This document shows positions 15,850-27,700 of a DNA stretch of 64,000 nucleotides, in pieces. The first letter of the stretch is position 1. Each line of letters begins with the position of its first letter. Source of the DNA: Pteria penguin (Eukaryota; Mollusca; Bivalvia; Pterioida; Pteriidae); assembly GCA_035048485.1 (NCBI GenBank), contig CM068587.1, positions 25,500,534 to 25,564,533 on the forward strand, written 5' to 3'. The translations under genes and the position numbers were made by a program. The notes below the pieces were generated by a model, which saw only the letters and a list, made by a program, of their open reading frames with translations, was not told where the DNA came from and ran no database searches.

Positions 15850-16870
15850 ATAGGTGTCTTGTGTGTAAATCCGCATCAGCAATGCGGAATACCAATCTGA
15901 TTAAAACCATATCTTTATTCCGCTTCTCTGTTTGTAAGGGGTCATATTCTGGTGAACTCTGATGACGTTTCAGTCACCGAACCCCCTATTTCCCATAGCC
16001 AATCAATGGCTCGGATAAGCACGTGATAGTGACGCAATATGTAAAAAACACTGTTCAAAAACTACCTTGTAGGTCACGCACGCTGTGGATGTTAATTTCA
16101 TTCCTAGGAATCTGCCAGATTTTTATCCGCAATGGCACAAATAAGAAAACGGAATAAAGATATGGTTTTAATCAGATTGTGCGGAATACTAGTCCGAAAT
16201 AAAACCATCGGAAGCAGAAGTAGGACTTCGATCAGCACTTACGAAAAACTGGTCCGGGATATCGGATCCAAACATTGACACGAACAGGTGTTTTGTGTAT
16301 AAAGCAACCATCAGCTATGCGAAACGCTAGTCAGAGATAGATATAGCATATCAAACACAGGACATCGGGAAACAGTGATCATAAACTAGTCCATTATATC
16401 AGATCCAAACATAGGAATTCAGTCAGCAGTGCAGATAAATCAGTCAGAGATATCAGATCCAAACGGACGATTTAAGTCAGCAGAGTGCAACTAGTTAGGG
16501 ATACCAGTTCTAAAATAGGACGTAAGCAAGCAGTGGCCTGGATATCAGATCCAAATGCAGGACTACTGTCAGTATTCCTGAACAACTTGTTCGAGAAATC
16601 AGACCCAAACACAGAACTTCGGTCAGCAGTGCTGATGAATAATTCCTGGATATCAGATCCAAACGCAGGAATTTAGTTAACAGCGCCGATTAACTAGTAT
16701 AGGATATCAGGCCCACATTTTGGTCAGCAGTACGGACAGAGACATAGATATTTTCAGTATCTATGTCTCTGGTATAGATTATATGACTTGCTATACTATT
16801 GGTCAGCAGTACTGATTAACTAGCTGTGATGTCAGATTCAAACGTAGAATTGGGATTATACTTCTTACGG
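15850..16870. repeat. Degenerate 54-bp tandem array
   Basis: The word ATCAGATCCAAAC and its variants recur with anchors at 16401, 16455, 16505, 16547, 16601, 16655 and 16709, mostly 54 bp apart. Between them lie CAGTCAGCAGTGC and ACTAGTCAG. The array is interrupted by the MITE at 15893-16179. Confidence 0.75.
15893..16179. mobile_element. MITE (287 bp) with long terminal inverted repeats and a 10-bp target duplication
   Basis: It begins CAATCTGATTAAAACCATAT and ends with the reverse complement of that. The TIR extends about 36 bp into CTTTATTCCGCTTCTC. TGCGGAATAC flanks both ends, so the insertion split one unit of the 54-bp array. A 9-10-bp duplication is typical of Mutator-like elements (family knowledge). 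Related copies are at 30221-30314 and 44160-44218. Confidence 0.85.
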
Positions 16871-17707
16871 AGGACTTTGAACTGAAGATCACTGAAAAAC
16901 AATTCAGACTCAGACTTATAATATTGTCAGTAGAACCGTATCCAGTGCATTTCTGATCTGATCAAACATAAAGGGATTGCATCGGAAACCCAATGGATCT
17001 AGCTCAAAGCCCAGGTGGGGTCCAACGGCAAGCCTTTGAAAACCGAGTACTGTGTTATATAAATGAATGGCGTATAGCAGTTTTAGAAACTAAATATCTA
17101 AATCGTTTACATTGTATGTCAGATAGTATTATATGCACACTGAATAAGGTTACGTGTAAAAGTATATTCTGTATAATTCCGAGGGGGGGGGGGGGGGGGC
17201 TGGAAAATTTGGTCGAGTCAGATTATTTATTTTCAGATCTGTGAAAGATAGAATATTTATTTCCTTTATATCATGGGACAAATTATTTATTTTCTTGACT
17301 TTTTTGTCCCCAATAAATACTTGTTAGAATTGCACTGTAATACATGTATATGTCATGTATAATTATATTTTGTTTGAAAAACAATGTTCTAATATAAGGT
17401 AAACTCAACAAATAATATGCAAACAGTACTTTAATTGCATAAGTCTATATACTACTAGTTTCTATAGTGAAGTGTATAGTCTTTCTCAGTCTCTGGTATT
17501 CAGATGGAGAATTTCCAGTTATCACTTTAGAAGGATGTGTGAGGAAGTGTTGCTGTTTTGGTGTCTTATCCGAATGATAATATTTATTCATTTTTGACTG
17601 ACTTTGGACTATGTTATTTTAATGCAAAAAAAGCATTTCATAAATATAGTTGATATATTGATATTTCACATTTTAAACTTTGTCTTCGCTACTTCTAGAT
17701 TAAACGA
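16871..17707. other. Intergenic with poly-G tract
   Basis: No gene. A run of about 17 G lies near 17183-17199, interrupting an otherwise AT-rich stretch. The ORF across it is a chance frame. Confidence 0.5.
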
Positions 17708-18980
17708 CTAGGGTCAGTAAGGGCTTAATTTCGCCCCACTTTGAAAACAAAGTTTTTGTTGTAATTCTGATAGAAAATATTGAATTTAGGTATTTGAGGG
17801 AGTTTTCATGCTTTATTTCTCATATTTTATAAATTTGAGGGCAAAACTTTGAATTTGGAAGAAAAATCACAATTTTTTTTTTGGAATCAAATTAAGGTAA
17901 CACCTTGTCTGAGGCATAGTTTCTATATACTCTGTGGATTAACTTCATAGTTGGTAGAACTGGTCATTATGGGAAGATGGTGTGCCATGACCTGGAGTCA
18001 AGATTATACCTCCAAGGTCAAGGTCACAATATATTAGATGGGTAGAACTAGTCTGGGCCTTAACTTTTTACAGCCTTCATCGATTTGAATGATATCTCAC
18101 AGAATCGTTGCCCATGTCTTAATGTTGTGACATGACCTTTGCGAAGGTCATACCTCCAAGGTCAAGGTCACAGTGCATTTGGCTGATTAAGATATGTACA
18201 TTTAGATGTTTGTTGCGTTTGAAATAATGTATGATCGACGTATTATGCTATGTTGGTGTTGTTATTGTTAATGGAAAATAAATAATAAGCAGATTGGCAA
18301 TGGGATTTTGGCAATGATTATTTAATCTTCAAAGGAAATAACGAGATCAACGCCAAGTGCGGCATCTCCTCATACGGCAGCAAAATTCATGTTACTACAT
18401 ATTCCTTGACCTTTGACCTGTTGACTTCCAAGTAAATAGGGATGTTCCTTAAGCCATATGTGAAGTATGAGCCCTATAGGGCCAAAAACTATGACTTCTA
18501 GAGTGTCTGCATGGTTTTTCTACGGTGACCTCTAGTGACCTTATCCTTTTACTTTTTAACCCCGAAATCAACAGGGATCTTTCTCTCGTTATATTTAAGT
18601 CATATGCGAAGTATCACCCAATGGGACCAAAACTGTGACGTCTAGAGTTTCTACGAGGTTTTGTTTCAGACACATACACTCATGCATGACGGTATCATTA
18701 CAATAATCCCTCTTGCAACGCTGTTACGAGGGATAAAAAACCCTTTAGTCTATGGTCTTGTATATGTGATTGGCTGATTTGCAGTAAGGAGAGAGGGACT
18801 ACTATTTCAATGTATCAGGAGCTCTGATTGATTGAAATTATTTGTGATCAATCTATAAATAAAGACTGATTGTGCGGTAAAATCACAAAGTTTAACATCA
18901 TTTTGCTAATATAAAAATTCTATGACGTAAAACAAAGTTCTTTAATTTCGAGGCCGTCACACTATTGTTACTGACCCTAG
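17708..18980. mobile_element. Non-autonomous DNA transposon with CTAGGGTCAGTAA termini (1273 bp)
   Basis: CTAGGGTCAGTAA at 17708-17720 is mirrored by TTACTGACCCTAG at 18968-18980. Reading the terminal TA as the target site gives a GGGTCAGTAA TIR flanked by TA, as for Tc1/mariner-type insertions. Inside, TACCTCCAAGGTCAAGGTCA occurs twice about 138 bp apart. There is no transposase. Confidence 0.65.
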
Positions 18981-19912
18981 CCTTCTGAAAAAACTTAGTA
19001 GGTATTAAGCAAAGATGTTCCTCATGCACAATTTTCCATACTTTAAAAGTTTTAAAGAAACTAAAGACTTCTACAATCTACAATCATTGTTCAAAATTAT
19101 TGCCATGTTTTCTATGCCTAAGGTGAACAATATAGGCCCATTTGGGATCCTTTTTACTTTTGTAATCATGTATATTGATTTAAGTGAAGATACACATTTT
19201 TGTTGAATTTATAATTACTTTTGTTCTTATTTTAAAGTTACGTTTGTGTTTATTTTACATAATACATTTGAATAAATGTGTAAAAATCCTTTGACGAATG
19301 TCCTGTTACACTGATTTAAATGAAACTTAAAGGGAATGAAACAATGTCAACAAATATGGCCACCATAAATTTTGAAATGCACATGATTTAATTTAAACAT
19401 CAACTTTGCATATGTGCTCAGGTGAGTCTGGCATATAAATGAGGGGCGGACAACACAAGTGGAAGTTGGGGAAAGGGATTGGAAATTTGCCGCAAGGGGA
19501 CGGGAATGACACTATTCTGAACAAGAACCTGAAGAGAAAATCTTTCAGAAAGTAGATGGTAGAGCCCTTGTCCCCTGTCTGCCCTTTACAATGGACATGT
19601 AAATATATTTTTAAAAAGCAAGAATTCTATAAAGTTTTGCTGAACACATTGAATAGTTAGATTTGTCGAGTGCTATAAATTCCGGAAACTTTTTTTCCAG
19701 TGCGTATAGAGTGATTAACCCGAAATTAAATTGTCTCATTTCACGGCATCTGTGCGGACAGTTGGGTCATCATTACCTCATTAGAAAGTATGTCCGGTCA
19801 CGATTATGGACAATGATGTTACACGTCACAAAACACAACATTCCTATGTTTATTGCACAACATAATAACAAAAACATGATAACGGTTCAGTTTTAGTAGA
19901 GCAGGAAATGAT
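18981..19912. other. Upstream region of gene C, nothing recognised
   Basis: No exon or repeat signature was seen before the promoter block. Confidence 0.4.
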
Positions 19913-19913
19913 G

Positions 19914-19993
19914 GATACATGACGTCAGTTACGCGCCGTTAGTCGTATCGTCTGTCGCGTTAATCGTCAGCCAATACATTGTCCGATATATAC
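19914..19993 (+). promoter_or_regulatory. Putative gene C promoter block with CRE-like TGACGTCA, CCAAT and TATA-like words
   Basis: About 135-215 bp before the gene C ATG: GATACAT, TGACGTCA (a full CRE-type palindrome), AGTTACGC, ATCGTCAG, CCAAT, ATACATTGTCCGAT and GATATATA. The GATACAT...AGTTACGC...ATCGTCAG...CCGAT order is shared with the block before gene B. Function is inferred from conservation between paralogs only. Confidence 0.5.
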
Positions 19994-20126
19994 CTAAGGT
20001 GAAGACGTCAAAATGGATGAGATTGTTTTGTCGAACGTTGTACATGACATACATTAAACAGATCGGTTAAATAAAGTGCAATTTTTCATCACTGATTGTG
20101 CAAAGAGGCATTTGTTGTGCAGGGAA

Positions 20127-23100
20127 ATGAATCAATTTTCTCCAAGTGATTTGTTATTTTTTCTATCGATACTGTTGATAAACCAAGCAGGTAAGTTTAA
20201 CTGTTTTATATATACATGTGCATATATACAGTATGTATATAGTTACAAAGCACTATGTTAATAATACATATTTTCAATGGATTTCAGAAGAACTCTTTCC
20301 TGGTTTGCTAATACAATGTCCTTGAAATCCTATAAACTTTTTGTCTCAAAAAAGTAATACATACGTAAGAAAATAGTACATGTATGAATAACTGTGCGTC
20401 TCCAATTGAAATTCTCTTTCTTAATAGTCGAGTTGACTATGTTGTATACAATGCATTTTTTTTTTTCTTTCTCCGCTTTTGTTTTTTGTTTTTTGTTTTT
20501 TTTTTTGTTTTTTTATAATTTCTATTTCTTATTTGACTTTAAAAACTATGAAGAACAATAAATGCTTTTAATATAAACAATTTTGCATATTCTAAATGAA
20601 TCTGTTTTCGAAACATATGCTATATAATAGTGGAAGTCGTCTGTACAATAAAACAAATTCTATCAGAAAAAGATTTCACTTTTATACTATTATTTGATAC
20701 TCACGGAATCGGGTATTCAGGTCATATAGTTTTCGACTAGTTCATCTGTCTCTGGCAGAATTGTTAACAAAAACTTTGTCATTGGTCAAAACTTGTAAAA
20801 AGCAAGAAATTCGGATTTGATATTTCACACGTACTGTGTATATTCCTTATAACAATACCTTTTAATTGATACCAAAATTTTCACCTTTGACTTCTGACTT
20901 ACTTTTCAAAAATCGGACATTCCCTGTCATCTGGGGGCATTAGTGTTTCAATATTTCTCGTGTGTTGAGGTTTTCGGGTGTCTGGTTTTGTTTTTGTGTT
21001 TTTCTCATTCATTAGTTTTATATATTTATTATACTTTTGCTTCATTACGAATCTTCGAATATATTCGTTGTGAGTAAAGAAATTGTTTTACGTTACACCA
21101 AGATAACTTCACGTATGTTGGTGGCAACCGCTTGGCACATAGCTTCATAATTTTGACTGGGGGGGGGGGGGGTGTTGCACATTACAACATAAACCTATTT
21201 CATGACTCGGGGTCTCCGTTTATTTTGTGATATCGAAGGTCAAATAGGGAGGTAGAAAATGGTAAATTATTTCCAAAATAGGATTCGAACCCGGATCTTT
21301 AGATTAGAATTCTAGTATAGTATAGCTTGTTAGCTCACCTGAGCCAAAGGCTCAAGTGAGCTATTGTCATCACTCTTCGTCCGTCGTCCGTCGTTTGTCG
21401 TCCGTCCGTAAACTTTTCACATTTTCAACTTCTTCTTCAGAACCGCTTAAAGGATTTTCATGAAACTTGGTATGAATAAAGTACTAGGGGTCCTCTACAA
21501 GTTTGTTTATTTCGTATAAATCCCTCAACAGGTGGCGCCACCATTGCTAAAAATAGATCTCAGAGGGTACCCCTATTTGAAAATCTTCTTCTCCAGAACC
21601 AGTGTATGGACTATAAAACTAATGGCATCTGAGTGATCTAGAAGGATGTATGTCTCAAGTTTCTTTATATCGTTGAAATCCGATAAATAATTTTTGACGT
21701 TTTTTTGACGTTTATTTGGACTTTGTAATTTTAATGCAAAAGAGAGGTATTTTTTTCTTTTAGTAAACATTGATGCATTAATTTGGTTTAATTTGATCAT
21801 TTTTTTTTTGGTAAGAAATACTACTGTGAAGAAATAATTCAATATTTCATGTTTTGGATTTTTTATGAATTTTTAAGACTTTCAAGAAAAAAGGGGGGGG
21901 ACAATTGGTGTAAACATGTCACATTTTGAACTTTTTCTTCAGAACCGCAGAAAGGAATTTGATGAAACTTGGTATGCATCAAGTACTCAAGGTCCCCTAC
22001 AAATCTGGTCAGGATCCGTCCACAGGTGGCGCCACCACAGGCAAAATAGATCAAAGAGGGTACCCTCCTTTGACAAACTTCTTCTTCAGACTGGGGGCAT
22101 ACAGCGACAAACCGAATGCATAGGTTTGATCTAGGGGGATGTTATAAGAAGTGTTGTTAGTTTTGGTTCCGTTCAGAAATCAAATTTTAACGTTTTTTTG
22201 ACGGTTTTTTTTTTACTTTGTAATTTTAATACAGAAATGAGTTCTTTTTTTCTTTTAGTAAATATTGATGCAATAATTTGGTTTAATTTGATCATTTTGA
22301 TGGTAAGAAATACTACTGCGAAGAGATTTTTTCAATATTTCATCTTTTGAATTTTTTATGAATTTTTTTAAAACTGTTTTTATTCTAGTCTGAAATAAAA
22401 TTTGACATATTTTCAACATTTATGTTGACTTAGTCACAGTAATGCAAAAATAAATGAATTCTTCCTTCATGCATGACTGATCATCTAGGTACTCAGGTGA
22501 GCGATATAGGCCAACTTGGGCCTCTTGTATTTCTTTTCCTTTTTACTTGCTTTTTATTTGAAATTAGAATTTTTTGATATTTTGAAATTGAAATTCACAT
22601 TTGCCCACTAAACTGGTAAATAAATAAACAAGTAAATAAATAAATAAATATATGCCTTAAATTATAGATAAATTAGTAACAGAAAAGAAAAAGATCATGA
22701 GCCATCGTACTTTAAGTAAATATATTGTAACTCTTTTTATGAGATTCTAGTGATGCGTGGTCATTTAATAATTGTTTAAGAATGAAATAAATATTTAACC
22801 TGAAACAGGTAAACAGGACACAGAAAATAAATTTTCTTTCCGGGAAAGTTTTGTACATTAATAATCCAATCTTCTTGAAGACGTAGCGTCCTTCTCCTTG
22901 GAAAGAGGGTTGTTCGCTATAATGTGACGATTTTGAATGTCAACATAACATTCAGTACTTATATAATTGCTATATTAGTTATTGTTAATTGCCGTGGTAA
23001 CGTGCGCTTCAATATTAATTCTAGGTAATTTTTTATTATTTACTTAATTTAATTTTGACATATAACTTTACAGTAAAAGATTTATATACATGTAATAAAT

Positions 23101-26100
23101 ATTCATTTTTTCGCCTGAAAATATTGAACGTTTCCATTTCAGTTGTTTTGAGTCAACACTTTAGGCCATGGCCTCCAGCCAATGATTGGTGGAATTCTGG
23201 TCCATGGCATTCGAGATTCCCTCCCGGAAGAAGAGGTGGGACTAGCGACAATATAAATGTACAGATTTTAGACATTAATCGCGAGCCCAATGTGAGAATT
23301 GGCAATAGGGCAGATTTATGGAGACCTACGGTTGATTCACATTTTCCTACTTCAGGAGTAGCTAGACCACCGAGTGTCCAGGCGGTATCTGATACTGGTG
23401 TGTCAATGTCTCAGACCGCAGTCGAGAATTCAGATAATCCCGTCAAATCTGGTTTAAAGAATAAAAACTCCAGTTCCACGGGTACTCCAAAGTCACACGT
23501 GAGTGATACGTCTCCTACAGCCGTTCCTAATCATTCCGATAGCAATGATCCTTTAGGAAACAGTGATTCTCAAGCTAGACGTGTAGAGCAAATCTCAAAC
23601 GATATGTCTATTTCCCGAAATAGATTTGGCGGTAGGGTTCTCAACCGCCCATCAACATTTTCAAGAACGCGTTTTGGCCCAGTTCCACTTTCTGCTGATA
23701 ATGGCCGTACCAAGTCCGAGCAAGTAGGTAGTTCAAGAGACACTGCATTATTAAATACCGAGAGGGAACGATTTGGTACGGAATTCGTAAATAGAAAAAC
23801 TCCTTCTGGAACCAACGCATCGGATAACGCCTTTAATGCACGTAATCGTTTTGGACCACGACAAAATTCTAATTCACGAGATCGATTCGGCACAAGACGG
23901 AATTCAAATCGTGCTTCCCAAATCTCAAGCACACTGGGTAATAAAGATACAGAGAACAGTTCGGGATCAAGCGGCACTATTGTTCCATCTACCTTTAACG
24001 GTCGTGATCGTTTCGGACCTAGACCTAATTTACGTGATCGTTTTGGTCCTAGACCAGTTTTCCGTGATCGTTTCGGTCCTAGGCCTGACTCAAGAGATCG
24101 TTTTGGTCCAAGACCACATTTACGTGATCGTTTTGGTCCACGACCGATTTCCACTATAAGTTCACAATCCACTAGTAAAGTTAATAGTACAGGCAAAAAC
24201 AATAATTTCGGACGAAGTGACTCCAATGGTGTTCCATCTACCACAGTTTCTCGTGACCGTTTCGGCCCAAGACCGGATATTCGTGATCGTTTCGGCCCAA
24301 GGCCAGATTCAAATTCTAGCCACAAAGTCGATAGTAGAAACAAACAGAACAATTTGGGATCACGTGACACGAGCGATGTTCAGTCTACTATTGATTCGCA
24401 AGATCGTTTCACTCCTAAACATAATTTAAATACTGGATCTCAATTAACTGATAAAGTGGATACACAAATAGACACTCGGACTACACCTCTGTTGGTTACA
24501 TTGCATCAAGAGGGTCCAAACTCTTCTCATGAGCATCATATTCATCTCAATAATGAACCATGTGATGGAAAAGGGGGCGAAGTGAGGGACGTAACTGGAA
24601 AGATTACCCATTTGATTGACCAACATGACTGCTCATTGCTGGAGGTTGTCGATAGTGACGTGACAGGGGGGCACGCAATAGATCCACACAATCACGAATT
24701 GCTTTTGGCTCTTGATTCTAAAAGTTTCGTAAACCCGAACACCGATCACTCACAGGTAGTGCCGAATTCCGGATCGTCAGTGTCCGACCCATTTATACCA
24801 GATCCTCATACCAGGAATCATGTAGATCCGCTTGATATACATACCGTGAACGAAGGTATAGGCCAAGCCATTCCAGTTTCAGGACCAGTTATACCAATTC
24901 CAGTTTCAGGACCAGTTATACCTGATCCACATGCCATAAATCCTGTAGATCCACTCGATGTACGTACTGTGAACGAAGGTATAGGCCAAGCCATTCCAGT
25001 TTCAGGACCAATTATACCAGTTCCAGTTTCAGGACCAGTTATACCTGATCCACATGCCACAAATCCTGTAGATCCATTCGATGTACGTACTGTGAACGAA
25101 GGTATAGGCCAAGCCATTCCCGTTTCAGGACCAGTTATACCAGTTCCAGTTTCAGGACCAGTTATACCTGATCCACATACCATACATCCCGTAGATCCAC
25201 TCGATGTACGTACTGTGAACGAAGGTATAGGCCAAGCCATTCCAGTTTCAGGACCAGTTATACCAATTCCAGTTTCAGGACAAGTTATACCTGATCCAAA
25301 TACCATAAATCCTATAGATCCACTCGATGTACGTACTGTGAACGAAGGTATAGGCCAAGCCATTCCAGTTTCAGGACCAATTATACCAATTCCAGTTTCA
25401 GGACCAGTTATACCTGATCCAAATACCATAAATCCTATAGATCCACTCGATGTACGTACTGTAAACGAAGGTATGGGCCAAGTCATTCCAGTTTCAGGAC
25501 CAATTATACCAATTCCAGTTTCAGGACCAGTTATACCTGATCATCATACTGGAGATCCTACAGATCCACTAGGTGATGCATTCCCAGTCGTAGGACCTGG
25601 TCTACAAAGCAGACTGCCAACTTCTGATCAGACTAATATTGCATTGTTAGAAGCTGAAAACAAACGATTAGAACGGCGTCTTGCAAAAGCAGAGAGACGT
25701 AGACTTCGGAAGGAAAAGCGAAAGCGAGAGATGGAGAAAATGAAGCTGAGAATTCGTGAGTTAGAGCAAGCAGCGGGTATAGCTCCATCTACAAGTAACT
25801 TTACGGATATATTGAACACTGATATATCTCGTTCTAAGACATCCAATGATGCTCCTATTAAGAAAAAAGTAATGAGAAAATTGAAAGGAAAAAAGCAAAG
25901 TAAAAAAGCTAAAAGAAAACATCAAACAGTACCCTCTACTAAAACTATTACAACAACAACAGCAGCAACAACAACAACAACAACACCAAATCCAATGAAA
26001 GCACCCAAAAAACAAAATAAACTGTCAGATATTTTGCGGCCTTTATCACAACTTTTAGGACAATCATTGAATGTACAAGGTTTAGAAAATCCACAAAATA

Positions 26101-26285
26101 TTTTGGGTTCTCTGTTAGGGAATAATGCACCACAAAATATTCTGAATTCATTGTTAGGGGTCAATAGGCCAAGTCGCTTTCCTGTACCAAGGAGAAGTAT
26201 GTGTAGACTTAGTCCATGGCAGTTACATGAATTGAGAAGACAACGTGCCATGGGATATGACCCTTTTTGGGGACGTGGCTGTTGA
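20127..26285 (+). CDS. Family gene C: 1068-aa secreted repetitive protein with RDRFGPRP repeats, 41-aa repeats and C-x22-C / C-x25-C motifs
   Basis: Largest, intact member of the family; family unrecognised. Exon 1 (20127-20190) encodes a 21-residue signal peptide starting MNQFSPSD and ends AAGCAG|GTAAGT. The 2952-bp intron ends CCATTTCAG|TT at 23142, joining in phase 1. Exon 2 runs 23143-26285. The mature protein has a Trp/Pro-rich N-terminus, then about 12 RxRFG motifs (residues ~177-411), seven of them RDRFGPRP. Next come a short His cluster, the conserved block 495-552 (GKITH, HDCSLL, TGGH, DPHNHE), and six 41-residue repeats (590-835) rich in IPVSGP. A heptad-like charged coiled coil follows at ~854-902 (ENKRLERRLAKAERRR), then a Lys-rich basic stretch, a Thr run and Leu/Asn repeats (NILGSLLG). 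It closes with C1042 to C1068 and DPFWG. Repeats, basic patches and terminal cysteines suggest a cross-linked extracellular structural protein (inference). Confidence 0.87.
21330..22527 (-). repeat. Copy 1 of a dispersed repeat (GTGGCGCCAC family), in gene C intron
   Basis: It starts TAGCTCACCTGAGCC and ends AGGTGAGCGATATAGGCC...CCTCTTG. Copies in the opposite orientation lie at 52545-54027 and 61935-63634. Internally a monomer with GAAACTTGGTATG and AGGTGGCGCCACCA is present twice (anchors near 21532 and 22024). It encodes no protein. Confidence 0.8.
24001..24312 (+). repeat. RDRFGPRP-coding tandem repeat within gene C
   Basis: Seven near-identical units CGTGATCGTTTCGGTCC with short linkers (PN, PV, PD, PH and so on). 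An unrelated segment of about 30 codons splits them 5+2. The high nucleotide identity between units suggests recent expansion. Confidence 0.9.
24846..25583 (+). repeat. Six 123-bp (41-aa) tandem repeats within gene C
   Basis: Each unit begins GTGAACGAAGGTATAGGCCA (last unit: GTAAACGAAGGTATGGGCCA) and encodes VNEGIGQAIPVSGP, a second IPVSGPVIPDP and NPVDPLDVRT. Units differ by few substitutions, and the sixth diverges at its end. They are preserved in frame, so the expansion was tolerated by selection on the protein. Confidence 0.95.
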
Positions 26286-27024
26286 GTTTTGCGGTTGAGT
26301 CGCTATCTAGTAGCTACATTACAGACACAAATGGTAATTCTTGTTAATATGTCAAGTGTAAACGATCTACATAGGTATTATTTTTCTATAGTATTATCTA
26401 CAAAATGACACAATACAAAAAGGAACATCGAAATAAGGAAAATGAAACAAATCTCTCTCTCCTTTCGTGACGTCGTGCAGCTATTCTATTCAGTATAACG
26501 ATTGGACAAGCATGCTTTTTAAAACCATGTATTCAGTATTATGATCCAGCAAAATGTAAGACATAAACGGATCTTTTGAAAGGGAAGGGGGGGGGGAGGG
26601 GGCGAAGTGGTTCCCGAAACGCACCCTAATCCCACTCCATTGAAGAATTCTCCGAATTAAAGTTATTCCGGGATATTAACATTATTCTTTCATTTTCTGC
26701 TTGTAAGAAGTCGGAATCCTCGCAGATAGATACAATGTACATACAGACAATATGTTATTATATAATATGCTATAATAATATTTATTAATGTCATATATGT
26801 TAAGTTACGATTGTACTTTGAAAATGAGTGAATGTACTTGCCTTGTATGGTGTTTTTTCATCTTTGTCTTGGTATACAAAGGCTGAGATGTAACTGTAAC
26901 GTCCTCTTAAAGAGTTACACGTGTTATCCCATTTTATTATTTATTCATATGAAATAAACAAAATATATGAACCCGTAGTATATTTGTGTTGAAATAGCAA
27001 AATATTATTGTTGTATCATTGATA
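26286..27024 (+). other. 3' flank of gene C
   Basis: Non-coding. A G-rich run lies near 26587 and a canonical AATAAA at 26953, the best poly(A) candidate about 670 bp after the stop. Confidence 0.45.
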
Positions 27025-27200
27025 AAGTCAAAGTAACTCAGTGGATGAGGTGCTTGGCTGGTAACCGAATGGTCGGGGGTTCGACCCGTTGTGAGTGCAT
27101 CAGTGTCCTGTCTTTCTAATGAGACAGTACAAAACCGAGGTTTCGTGTCACGGTAGGCGTGGCACGTAAAAAGATCCCTCGCTCCCTAGGAGTGGTCTGT
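27025..27200 (+). repeat. tRNA-derived SINE with invertebrate central domain
   Basis: The tRNA-like head has an A box TAACTCAGTGGATGAGG and a B box GGTTCGACCC. It is followed by GAGACAGTACAAAACCGAGG and GGCACGTAAAAAGATCCC, the central-domain core. It ends where the 50-bp array starts. Confidence 0.75.
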
Positions 27201-27270
27201 TGCATACGTATAAACTTCTGTACAATGTATCAGGTAGATACCATCCCAATATACGTGAAATAACCATGGA

Positions 27271-27640
27271 GTGACCTTGTAGCAGGGTCCGTGAATGTCC
27301 GCTTTGGAACATAATCGTGAGTGACCTTGTAGCAGGGTCCGTGAATGTCCACTATGGTACAAAACCGTGAGTGACATTGTAGCAGGGTCCGTGAATGTTC
27401 ACTGTGGCACATTGCAGTAAGTGACATTGTAGCAAGGTCCGTGAATGTCCACTATAGTACATTGCCTTGAGTGACATTGTAGTACGGGTCCGTGATGCCT
27501 ACTATGGACATTGCCATGAGAACATTGTAATAGGGGTCTGTTAATGTCCACTAATGTACACTGCCGTGAATGACATTGTAGCAGAGTTCGTGAATGTCCA
27601 CTATGGCACATTGCCGTGAGTGACATTGTAGCAGGGGTCC
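27271..27640. repeat. 50-bp tandem array, about 7-8 copies
   Basis: The unit GTGACATTGTAGCAGGGTCC + GTGAATGTCCACTATGG is anchored at 27271, 27321, 27371, 27421 and 27471. Three further units carry small indels. Minus-strand ORFs of 60-75 codons across it are repeat translations. Confidence 0.9.
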
Positions 27641-27665
27641 TCTCATTTCTCCCTGGTATTTTACA

Positions 27666-27669
<4 letters not shown>

Positions 27670-27698
<29 letters not shown>
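27670..27698. repeat. (CT)n microsatellite
   Basis: An uninterrupted CT tract directly after the 50-bp array. Confidence 0.9.

Positions 27699-27700
<2 letters not shown>

Noticed and set aside
23570..24370. 266-codon minus-strand ORF opposite gene C, and a 222-codon one at 24818-25486
   Set aside because: Antisense shadows of the in-frame coding repeats. The plus strand carries conserved family motifs and the signal-peptide exon.
27271..27640. CRISPR-like array
   Set aside because: The whole 50-bp period is conserved with no unique spacers, and the genome is eukaryotic.
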